A DNA stretch of 64,000 nt. Source: Blasia pusilla. Lineage: Eukaryota; Marchantiophyta; Marchantiopsida; Blasiales. A program made the translations under genes and the position numbers. Positions within the stretch are counted from its first letter, which is position 1. The number at the start of each line of letters is the position of its first letter. The stretch is taken from assembly GCA_050084515.1 (NCBI GenBank), contig CM114272.1:41540001-41604000 (forward strand), in the 5' to 3' direction. Of the stretch, positions 1 to 8,809 are shown in pieces. Under the pieces are notes generated by a model, which was not told the DNA's origin, ran no database searches, and worked only from the letters and a program-made list of their open reading frames with translations.

Positions 1-2
1 TC

Positions 3-767
3 CAATTTTGGTATGGGATCTTGAACAAAGAGTTGCGCCGCAGGGTACGTGATGCTACTCTTATGAGTGATGATTCACCCACATTGACCCATGTGATTGC
101 TCTATCTGAGAAGATTGAGCTTAACATGGTGAAGGAGAGAGTGGTAACATCCGCATTCAATAGGGATACAACTACTACTTCTCGTGTTCAGCAGCCCAAC
201 TCACAGTCTCGTAGTAGTGGTGGTGGTAGTAGTAGTGGGAGTCGTGGGGCGTACACACGACCTTTGTCAGGTCCTAGAGGGACACTTGCGCAGAGACCAT
301 TTCCTTCATTTGCTACCCCGTAGCAAGGACAGTCATGTTGGACATGTGGAGGTGATCATATTAGGAAGTTTTGCCCCCAAGAGGATGGGAGACGGACTTT
401 GGAGGATGGGCCTCAGTCGGCCCCAACTCAGTGTGATCATTGCGAGAGACCAGGTCATCCTCGAGAGCGTTGCTTTGATATTCATCCAGAGTTGAGATCA
501 GGTCGCGGCCATGGTGGAGTAGCTCCGAGAGGCCGAGGTGGTAGAGGTGGACCAGTGGTTGGAGAGCCTACGGTGGCTACCCCTACCACTATGACAGAGT
601 CGCCTATGGTCGCCAGGATTGAGCAGTTGGAGCAGAGTTGGCTACTATTCTATTGGTATCCAAAGATAGATCAAGTTCGGGAGCAGGGGCTTCCACCTCT
701 TATGGAGGGGATGATCTCTCTTATATGGCGAGTGCAGCACAGGTTGAGGCATCAACTGCAGTTATGA
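3..767 (+). pseudogene. gag: gag fragment with two CCHC zinc knuckles (copy A)
   Basis: This is the C-terminal part of a gag nucleocapsid, open at the window edge. One frame runs from base 3 to 767 with a single TAG at 321-323. After a Gly/Ser-rich stretch come two zinc knuckles. The first is CWTCGGDHIRKFC (336-374, CX2CX3HX4C). The second is CDHCERPGHPRERC (about 432-473, CX2CX4HX4C). An Arg/Gly-rich basic segment follows, typical of RNA-binding nucleocapsid tails. Past about 650 the translation stops matching copy B, so a frameshift is likely. The role would be packaging of element RNA in virus-like particles. Confidence 0.75.
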
Positions 768-805
768 GAGGAGCCACTTGAGCGTCAGAGCCACGTGGTG
801 CTACT

Positions 806-1312
806 GTGGAGTTGGACCCACAGAGGGGTGAGGTTGGGAGGCAGGCTAGGCTTCCCCAATCATTCTTGTTGTATGAGGTGCTTAGGACTCCATCCATGGT
901 TCCTACGCAGCCTATTGAGCCGACAGTGGGGACTGAGGCATCTACATCGCGTGTAGTAGATACGGATGCAGCATCTAGTGCAATATTGCGGATGGCAACT
1001 TTAGTGTTGGGATCCCCATTGTTTTCGGCCACGGAGCTGATGGCTTTAGGAGTTAACTTAGCTCCTGTATTTTAGCTAGCAGCCACGTTGTGTGAATGTG
1101 GGGGCGTTACTGCTACACGTGTTGAGGTGGATGAGGGTGCACGTATTATGGTGGAGCGACCCTCTATGTCAGGTGTAGCATTAAGTACCAGTGCTACTTG
1201 GCATGCAGCAGCGGCGAAGATGGATGCATTACCAGCCCGGCCAGCCATTGATCGAGAGGCTTACACTGGTGTATGTATGTTGGACAACCGGAGTGGGATA
1301 TTCGATTGGTGA
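806..1312 (+). pseudogene. gag tail / spacer before protease (copy A)
   Basis: Two short reading blocks (806-1075 and 1088-1312) are separated by a stop. They are Ala/Ser/Thr-rich, with no catalytic motif. The block around TPSM and the later segment around the CERGV/CECGGV string align with copy B on the minus strand at 15559-15861. The region is therefore a real conserved part of the polyprotein rather than a shadow frame. Function is unknown; it is probably a disordered gag-protease spacer. Confidence 0.5.
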
Positions 1313-1314
1313 GT

Positions 1315-1640
1315 CCTCTGAACGGATGTATAGACCATATAGAGTCTTGTTAGACTCTGGTGCCCAACCTTTGATGCTGGGAAAGGCGGCATGTATTGGT
1401 TTGGATATTCGGAGATCAAAGCTTGAGCCTTGCCCATTCCAGATTCAAACATCACTTGGAGGAGCCAATGATAGGTCTCAATTCATGACACAGGAGAAGT
1501 TTTCTGTACAGTTGAGACCAGATCATGCGACTGATAGCTCCCGCTGGGACTACGCAATGGTCACATCGCCAGAGTCGCATGCGATGTACTAGTTGGAGGA
1601 GCGATGATTGTACCCGATGGGTTTTCATATGGATTATCGG
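1315..1640 (+). pseudogene. Retropepsin-like aspartic protease (copy A)
   Basis: The segment contains the retropepsin active-site string VLLDSGAQPLMLG, with the catalytic Asp codon at 1353-1355, followed by the hydrophobic strand expected after it. A Gly-rich block (VLVGGA) appears in a neighbouring frame at about 1587-1605, so one frameshift separates the two halves. The enzyme would cut the Gag-Pol polyprotein. The matching site in copy B reads YSRAQ, which has lost the catalytic Asp and Gly. The domain sits between gag and the methyltransferase. Confidence 0.7.
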
Positions 1641-1689
1641 GTCGAGAGCAGCGTCTTCTAGACCTGGTTGGCAGTACGGGGATGGACGT

Positions 1690-2033
1690 ATGAGCCAAGT
1701 TCTTGTGAGATTTATTTATGGGGCTCGACCAGGAGGATCTTCCCCAATGGTGTTAGCATCTGTGGTTGGTTTTAGTGGAGTAGTCACTTGGCCAGGAGAC
1801 TTTTTGGAGGGTAATGTTTCTGCTATGGATTCTCCTGTGCATGAGGAGATAGAGGAGGTCCCTATTTTTGCAGCATTGGCATCCTCATCGTTGGATGTGC
1901 CACTTTGGAGTTCAGGCGGTGCACTACGGCAGAGGCGATCGCCTAGTGCAGAGGCTTGGTATGAGGTGTTATACCTCACGAGGAAGAGGAGGCCCCACGG
2001 CGGACTCCTACTTCAGTCTAGTTAGTTATCCCT
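1690..2033 (+). pseudogene. Conserved linker between protease and methyltransferase (copy A)
   Basis: About 90 codons in one frame, with the recognisable blocks FSGVVTWPGDFLEGNV and LDVPLWSS. The same order of blocks (ITWPSDLIEGRV, EVPLWGS) occurs in copy B on the minus strand at 14772-14972, so this is conserved protein. I recognise no named domain. Its position, always directly before the methyltransferase, suggests either an N-terminal targeting part of that enzyme or a cleavage spacer. Confidence 0.5.
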
Positions 2034-3130
2034 TTGGATACTACACCCATTGTATGGCAGTATCCGCCGGAGGGCATTTGTGTGTTAGATCTCTTTGGTG
2101 GGATTAGCATTGGTTTGGCTGCAGTGTTGCAGGTCGGTATTCATGTGCGGAGATACGTGTATGTGGAGCGAGATGAGACGGCCCAGAGAGTCTCATCCCG
2201 ACATATTGGTCAGTTGATGCGGAGATATCCTGAGTTGTTGCCGCCATCAGCTATTCGTGGGTACCAGCGTGCTTTGCCGTCACACATTGCATTGTTGGGG
2301 GCGCAGGACCTTGAGAGGGTTGGTCCTCTGGATTTGATGATTGCTGGATGGCCATGTCAGGGTCATACACGTGCTGGTCGTGGTGAGGGATTACACGACC
2401 CTAGGTCTCGATTGTTTTGGGAGATGTTACGGGTGTTACGACACCTCCAGGTTCATCAGGCACGTGCTCTAGCTTACATTCTGGAGAATGTTCCATTGTT
2501 GGGTGACACTCGAACCCAGATGATGACGAGTGTTCACGAGGTGCGGTCTTGGATTGGACCACCGGTGTTGTTGGATGCAGCGCGAGTTGGCTTGCATGCA
2601 CATCGTCCAAGCTTGTGGTGGACAAACTTGTTGCCTAGGGAGGTTCTACGTCGAGCATATGATGCAATGCAGCGGGATTCTTGCCTTACAGTGGATAGTA
2701 TCTTGGATACTGGGCGACTTTCTCAGGTGGTGAGGGTTATTGATCGGTCACCCATGGAAGTGATGAACCGTGTCGGCTAGCCTAGGATGGCACTACCCAC
2801 ATTTGTGAGTTTTCCCTCGTCACATGCCCACAGGGAAGGTGGTCCCGGGCTTGTATAGTACCTTCTGCTCTTTCAGAGCGTCTTAGCGGTGGCAGCCCCA
2901 CAGTTCTCTGATTGAAACTTGCTGCTCCCGAGTAAGCCATGTTACTATGGCTTACTCGGTTACGACAGTTGGTGGAGCCTAACGCTAATGAGAGAGAGCG
3001 TGCGATGGGATTTGCTACTGGTGTGACAGCGGTTGCTTTCATTTCCGAGGCTTCACGACGTCATGTGTTGGGTCAGACCATGGACCTGAATTGTTTGACT
3101 TGGATTTTGAGTCTTGGTATGGCCGAGCAA
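2034..3130 (+). pseudogene. DNMT3-like C5 cytosine DNA methyltransferase domain inside a gypsy pol (copy A)
   Basis: The first 248 codons (2034-2780) carry the canonical motif order. Motif I is DLFGGISIGL (residues 19-28). An acidic motif II residue is Glu45. Motif IV is GWPCQG with catalytic Cys108. Motif VI is ENV at 151-153. Motif VIII is HAHRPSLWWTNL (188-199). Motifs IX-X continue at about 2947-3130 (ERERAMGF, RHVLGQTMDLN), interrupted by roughly 90 bp that include a fold-back hairpin. The order I to X is unpermuted and the HR...WxNL and ExERxxGF blocks resemble DNMT3 rather than DRM. It would transfer methyl groups from S-adenosylmethionine to cytosine. All core catalytic motifs of the first ORF look intact; the C-terminal part is frame-broken. 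Confidence 0.88.
2928..2959. repeat. 13-bp perfect fold-back hairpin in the methyltransferase C-terminal break
   Basis: CCGAGTAAGCCAT (2928-2940) and its exact reverse complement (2947-2959) flank a 6-nt loop. The right arm is normal coding sequence leading into the motif IX block. The left arm and about 70 bp before it are absent from copy D. This looks like a fold-back insertion. Confidence 0.75.
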
Positions 3131-3367
3131 CGTCGACTCCGAACTATGTCTGTGGGTCTTCCACCCCTTGTAATGAGCTCGATGGCTACCGGGATGGTAG
3201 AGACATCGGCTGGGAGCAAGGAAAGTAGTATTTTGCATCCTTGGAGTAAATGGGATGTAATGGCTGGGCATGTGGAGTTGGTTGCTCATGCTGGCGGAGG
3301 AGTTATTTGCTCAGATGATGGTGTAGCTAAGGGTGTACCATCTTGTGAGGGGGTTGCGTAGCAGCCA

Positions 3368-4435
3368 ATGGCATCGTCCTCTCCCTCTAGTGTGCTAGTA
3401 GAGGAGACTTGGGAGCCATTACTTGGGTCCAAGCTTACGGGACGTGAGAAACGACGCTTGACACAGTTCCTACGTGCCTATAGGAGTTGTTTTGCCTTTA
3501 TCATGAAGGAGTTGGGTGCTCTGGTTGGACCCGGTATACGGATTGATTTGGCTAGTGATACGCCAATCTTCCGTCGTCCCTAACGATATAGTGATATAGA
3601 GAGGGACCTGATTCAAAGTAGGACGTTGGACCTTTTGGAGGCTGGATTAGTGGAGTTGTCGCATGGAGAGTATGCATCAGCCACTGTCATGCCTGCTAAA
3701 AAGGATATGCATGGCAATTACACGGATAGGCGGATGTGTGGAGATTACCTTCCTATCAATCGGCAAACCAAGGCGGATAGGTATGCCATGCCTACACCTG
3801 AGGAGATCTTTGATGTGGTGGGACATGCAAAGATTTTCAGTACTTTGGATTTTCGGGCAAGATACCATCAATTTTCGATTCGGGAGAGTGACAAGGCCAA
3901 GACATCATTTTGGGGTGTCAACTCTCATGACAAGGATTGTTTGTACCAGTGGAAATTCTTGCCCTTTGGGTTGAAGAATGCACCTGCCGAGTTTCAGAGA
4001 GTGATGGACAGGATCCTAGCAGGGTTGGATTTTGTTCAATGTTACATTGATGATATCTTGGTGTTCAATAACACGGTGGAGGAGCATCAGATACATTTGC
4101 AGATGGTGTTTGAGCGGTTGAAAGCTCATGGTCTATGTTTGCATCCAGGAAAGTGTAAGTTCTTGCATGAGGATGTTGAGTACTTGGGTCATGTGATCTA
4201 TCCATGTGGTTTGGGAGTTCAGCAAGCAAAGGTGGAGGCTATTGCACTCATTCCACGTCCGGTAGATGTGAGTAGAGTTCGAGCATTCATGGGATTGGCT
4301 ATGGCAAAGCCTTTGAACCAATTGCTGAAATCAGATCAAGAGTGGCATTGGGGAGATGATCAGGAGAGAGCTTTTGTGGAGCTTAAGGCCCAATTGGTGG
4401 CGGCGCCTATCTTGAGGAGACCTATCACAGGGCGC
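3368..4435 (+). pseudogene. pol: Reverse transcriptase domain (copy A)
   Basis: One frame runs through 3368-4660 with a TAA at 3581-3583, where the family has Tyr in a PYRYSD-like block. Typical gypsy RT blocks are present: CGDYLPIN, FSTLDF, FLPFGLKNAPAEFQR, and the catalytic YIDDI at about 4042-4056. After RAFMGLA the family's NYYRRFI-type block is missing, an in-frame deletion of roughly 45 bp. The domain copies element RNA into DNA. It directly follows the methyltransferase in the polyprotein. Confidence 0.88.
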
Positions 4436-5165
4436 CCATTTCAGTTACACATTGATTGGAGTAGGTTGGGACTTGGAGCGGTGTTGACACAACATGATGA
4501 TGAGTACATGGAGTTTGTGGTGGCCTATGCAAGTCGTTCGAATAATGCAGCGGAGTCGCGCTATAGTTCATATGAGGGGTTCATAGTGCTTGGCAATTGT
4601 GTGGGTTGTGGCACACTTAAGGTGTTACTTGTTTGGCACATAGTTTACCCTTGTTACTGATCACCAGCCGCTCAAGTGGTTGATGGAGTTTGACAAGCTT
4701 ACAGGGAAGCTTGCACGGTGGGCTCTTATCTTACAGTAGTATGACTTCCAGGTGGTACATAGACCTGGAGTTGCCAACCTTGATGCTGATGGGTTGAGTA
4801 GGAACCCATGCCAAGAGGATGCAACTGGGGCTAGATGGCATGGTGAGGTTGATGAGGAGATGGTGCCAGGTTGGCATGCATCCGCCTTTTTATGTTGGTT
4901 AGGGGTGGACTCTAGTATGGAGGACCACATGACATCTTACTCTAGTCAGGGGGTAGATGGCCAGCCTTCACATCCTAAGGTTGGAGATGGCGGTATGGAT
5001 CAACGTGATATTCATGATGATGCGTTGGTGTTGGAGTTCCTATGGACCAGTAGGATGCCAAGCATAGTGAGTGCCAAGGAGCGAGACCGTGTTCTTCAAC
5101 GTGGTAAGAGGTATCGATTGGAGGGAACACATATTCTCCGTGTGTGGGAGGATGGTAGAGTATGA
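4436..5165 (+). pseudogene. pol: RNase H domain and connection to integrase (copy A)
   Basis: It begins at FQLHIDWS and includes VLTQHDDE, VAYASRS and SRYSSYEG, the usual gypsy RNase H blocks. A frameshift near 4590-4640 moves the rest into another frame (DHQPLKWLMEFDKLTGKLARWA, then HRPGVANLDADGLSRN). Single-base stops occur at 4738-4740 and 5163-5165. It would degrade the RNA strand after reverse transcription. Confidence 0.82.
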
Positions 5166-6446
5166 GTAGTGCCGCATTTGGCTTAGAGAGAGCGCATTGT
5201 GCGACATGCTCATGAGGAGTTGGGACATTTTGGGGTAAAGCGTACGTATAGCTTACTCCTTGGCCAGTATTGGTGGCGTGGCATACATACTCAGGTGCAG
5301 CAATTGGTGTCACGTTGTATGGTTTGTGACTGGGTGAGGGCATCATTCAATGCCCCTACACCATAGTTACACCCCTTGCCTATTATGGGGTTGGGTTACC
5401 GTTGGAGTGTGGATTTTGCGGGACCGTTACCGTTGACTGTACGACATCATCGATATGTGTTGGTGATGGTGGAGCACTTCTCCAAGTGGATTGAGTTGGT
5501 GGCATTACCTAACAAGGCAAGTGAGGGAACGGCGTACGCGTTTCTTGATAGAGTGCTCAATCATTTTTGTGCACCAGTTGAAGTGCTGACCAACCAGGGT
5601 ACAGAGTTTCAGGGTGAGTTTCAGGTCTGGTGTGACAAGGCGTTGATTGATCATTGGACCACGTCTCGAGATCATCCAGAGGCGGATGGTTTGGCTGAGC
5701 GTGTGGTTCAGACGGTGAAGAGGGCATTGCGCAAGTATGGCCTACAGAAGGGGCATCTTGGAGACTGTGATATTCAGTTGCCATGGTTAGCCATGGGATA
5801 TAGGTTCAGTTGCCAAGCATCCTTGGCTTCCTTCTCACCTTATTTTTTGTTATACGGCCGAGATCCATACTTGCCAGCAGCAATTCGTCACGAGTCTATT
5901 GAGGTGGTGAACCTTGATGACCCAGAGATGTGGATGTGGGTGTGTTCTCAGCGGGCAAAGCTCTTTCGGAGAGTTATGCCAACAGCGTTTGAGAATCTTG
6001 CCATTGCTCAACATAGAGATACGTTGCGGTATGCAACCATTCGGGGTGGAGGTTATCGACCATCGATTCGTAGGTTCCATATTGGGGACTATGTCTATTT
6101 GCAGCAGATTGCACCGACAACCTTGGATGTGACGGTAGGCCGCACTATTTTACGAGTGCGCGAGGTGTTAGCTTCTGGAGTTCTCATGTTGGAGGGTCGT
6201 GATGGAGTTGTTTGGAAGGACCATGTGGGTAATTGTGCGCCATGTCATCTTCCAAATGTGGATGGTATTGTTGACCCAAGCTTAGCCATGATACGTGCTA
6301 GCTTGAGGTGCATGTTGTGTGGGTCTGCTTTAACGCACCCGTATGTTGGTGTGTGATCGGTGTTCTAGGGGTTGGCACATGATGTGTTTGACTCACGTAT
6401 GGATGTTGTTCCCCTTTGGAAGGTGGGTTTGTCTCGATGTATTTAG
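5166..6446 (+). pseudogene. pol: Integrase with zinc-binding N-terminus and PHD-finger C-terminus (copy A)
   Basis: The N-terminal HHCC zinc motif (HAHEELGHFG then CMVCD) is followed by the catalytic core in a 326-codon open stretch (5376-6356). In that stretch Asp13 (SVDFAGP) is present. The second position reads Asn73 in LTNQGTEF, where copy D has Asp. Glu108 (DGLAERV) lies about 34 residues later. The Asp-to-Asn change should inactivate strand transfer. After the core come a GDYVYLQQ-type barrel and the family block WKDHV.NCAPCHLP, then the PHD finger. No chromodomain is seen. Confidence 0.85.
6309..6446 (+). pseudogene. PHD finger at the integrase C-terminus (copy A)
   Basis: All eight C4HC3 ligands can be read if two one-base frameshifts are allowed. 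CMLC is at 6309-6320, CDRC at 6352-6363, the His and Cys of HMMC at 6376-6387, and a Trp two residues before C(P)RC ending at TAG 6444-6446. Spacing matches the PHD pattern C-X2-C, C-X2-C, H-X2-C, W-X-C-X2-C. PHD fingers read histone H3 tails; here it would sit where chromoviruses carry a chromodomain. Copies B, C and D keep the same ligand framework. Confidence 0.78.
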
Positions 6447-6607
6447 GAGAGGTAGATGACTTGATCTTTGCATGATATGGATTACACATGTGCGACTAAC
6501 AATGGGGCAACCTAGCACCCGGCCTTCTGATTCGTGCATCCACGAAGGTGTATAGCATGTAGTAGATGTATAGGGCTACCTGGGAGTTAGAGGGACCTGA
6601 CCGTAAG

Positions 6608-7190
6608 TTAGGGGGGCGAGTTGTTGTACACTTCTGTTTTTGGATGCTCTCGTCTATGTTATGTATGTATGTGAGTATGGTATGTCAGCAATGTATGTTG
6701 TATGACGATGTGGATTCGCACGACAGTTGTCATGACCATACGGATTATGTTGTAGAGTATAGTGTGCTAGTAGAGGCCATACCTTATGTAGGACCGTAGT
6801 GGCTAGGCAGAGATGTGGTTTCATACATAGGGTTGGGGGTTACTCAATTGGGGGTGATTTTCCCAGTAGGGCCCGCTCTTAGATTGGAGGATATAGTGTG
6901 GAGTGCACCCAAAGAACAATCAGTTCTTTGAGTTGAGCTTGTTGCGTTGGGAGTTAGCCTTGGTAGTGAGTAGGGCTCTTGGCCATGGTGTTTCCCGCAA
7001 GCTTCGACCTAGATTCTCCCATCGTGGAGTGGGTTTGGCTCCATTGTATGTGATTCTATACGTGTTTTATGACAGTAGGTCTTTCACGGATTTCTCACAG
7101 GGGGCGAGTTGTGGTACACTCTCGTCTATGTTATGTATGTATGTGAGTATGGTATGTCAGCGATGTATGTTGTATGACGATGTGGATTCA
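6608..7190 (+). repeat. Polypurine tract and two direct repeats at the 3' end of copy A
   Basis: The tract TTAGGGGGGCGAG (6608-6620) should prime plus-strand synthesis, so the 3' LTR should start just after it. The following segment, up to about 6728 (CTCTCGTCTATG...GACGATGTGGATTC), is repeated with few changes at 7098-7190. The second copy is again preceded by a purine run (AGGGGGCGAG). About 370 bp of unrelated sequence separates them. I cannot tell a short duplicated LTR from two partial LTRs. Confidence 0.55.
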
Positions 7191-7203
7191 CATGATAACA
7201 ATA

Positions 7204-8809
7204 ATCACAATGACTCTCGCTCATATTGACTAGTGTTATAAAACTCTCCACACCAAAAATTCAAAATATATTTGAATCTCAAAGTCCCGCTAGATAGATA
7301 ATGAACGTCATATTCCTCCACCAAAATTTTGTTGATGAACATCAACTGGACCAAAACCAACAATAAAAGCTTGTTCTTCCACTCACAATGGCCACCTTTT
7401 GAGTAATCGCTAGCACTACCTCATTCTAACCAATATATCGCGTAACGATTTCGGGAATTTCCATGACCACGCTCTACAAAGAAGGAAAACATGTCAAACA
7501 CCTTATGCTCAAACGCAAATGCACTACATTCCTACAATTCTAAAGCCTAGCAATAGCTACAATAATATACAACCCATTGCATCGTATCTTATTTTTTGTC
7601 CTGCTTAAGAGCCATCTAATGGCGGATGCACATTGATCTGACATTCCAAAAGACCCAATGTAAGTCATACTGAATAACCAACATGAATTTCATGATGAGA
7701 GGGCTAGAGGGGTAGTAAAAAAATGACACTTTTGAAACAATTGTGTCCAACTAGAAGATCCACTGTTGATGATAGAATAATCAATTTTTGGTTACCTTAT
7801 AAACCACAACTCCTACTTCTCAATGGCCTCTCCAGTTATCATATATAGCTCAATGACCATGGCATTCAACAACTCAATTGGCAGAGGAGGAGACGATATA
7901 GTGGCAGGGACAAGCATACAAACCTGTAGTAAATCTCCAACCTCTCAGCTTTGCTTCAAATCAACCTATGACTTAAAAATTATGTGTATAATGAGATTAT
8001 GAATAACAGGGCTCCAAGATATGGGGATAACCACTGCTTTCAGGTCTTGATAATTGGGTCCTTATCTTCTGAGTTTTTACTTGGATGAGATCAATAGAAA
8101 TAAACTTAGAGCTATCCTACCTCCAAAACCAACAATATACTAAGGTTAATCACCATCATGAACTTGAAGTTAGGATTTGTTAAGAAGATGGATCACAAAA
8201 AGACCTCCTTACATCTTATACCTCTATCTTATAATGATTATACATGTTGAAATCATGAATGAATGTGTTGGCGCTAGCTAATTTGGAAATTGGATCAGAA
8301 GACAAGTTTATTGATCTTGTGATGTGACGTCCCCATCCCAATCAAACCCTTCAAACTGCCAATGTTATATGTAAACCACGTAGCCCAATATTTAATGGAT
8401 AATTGAACTTCCAAATAGATTATTTAGGGCCTCCTCAAGGACTAGCTCAAGTTAGTAAATTTGCTCCCATAATCAACACCAAATCTACGCTAAGTAACAA
8501 CCAATATGGTATTGAACTAGGTCCCTAAACAAGATTAAAAAAATTGCCACAAGTTTGGTTCAACCACATACGAAATAAAAGAGTAGAAACTGCATTCTCT
8601 CAATAAACTTTATGATATTCTCCACAAAATTTTACCGCATGTGAATGAATACGTGCAATGTGATTGCTAGATCACATCAGGTTGAGAAAAAAAAATCTAC
8701 AAAATGAGGATAATGAATTAGTTTTGTATGAATAGCCGAGAAAATAGGAACACTAAACAATGCACAAAATCTCTCGCAAAATGATGAGAGAAAGATAGCT
8801 CGTGTCATG
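7204..8809. other. AT-rich interval with no recognisable gene
   Basis: No open frame of note on either strand and no domain or repeat that I recognise. It separates copy A from the 2-kb repeat unit and is probably decayed transposon or intergenic DNA. Confidence 0.5.

Larger units (their letters stand above)
1..7190 (+). mobile_element. Ty3/gypsy retrotransposon copy A with embedded DNA methyltransferase and PHD-finger integrase
   Basis: Domains run in order on one strand: gag with two zinc knuckles, an aspartic protease, a conserved linker, a C5 cytosine methyltransferase, reverse transcriptase, RNase H, and an integrase whose end is a PHD finger. A polypurine tract (TTAGGGGGGCGAG, 6608-6620) follows. 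The integrase-last order is Ty3/gypsy. The 5' end lies outside the window. Copies B, C and D are the same family and align with it domain by domain. It is the most complete copy here but is dead: gag and pol contain several stops and frameshifts, and the second catalytic Asp of the integrase reads Asn. Confidence 0.9.

Noticed and set aside
184-495. Poly-valine ORF on the plus strand
   Set aside because: It is the shifted frame of the Gly/Ser-rich gag codons (GTGGTGGTGGT…); the gag frame with zinc knuckles explains the sequence.
2034-2780. Domesticated, functional host methyltransferase gene
   Set aside because: The first ORF is open, but the C-terminal motifs are broken by an insertion and the domain is flanked on both sides by the same retrotransposon polyprotein.
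2858-2946. Intron inside the copy A methyltransferase
   Set aside because: It starts near GT but lacks a terminal AG at the join, and copy D is contiguous there; a fold-back insertion explains it better.
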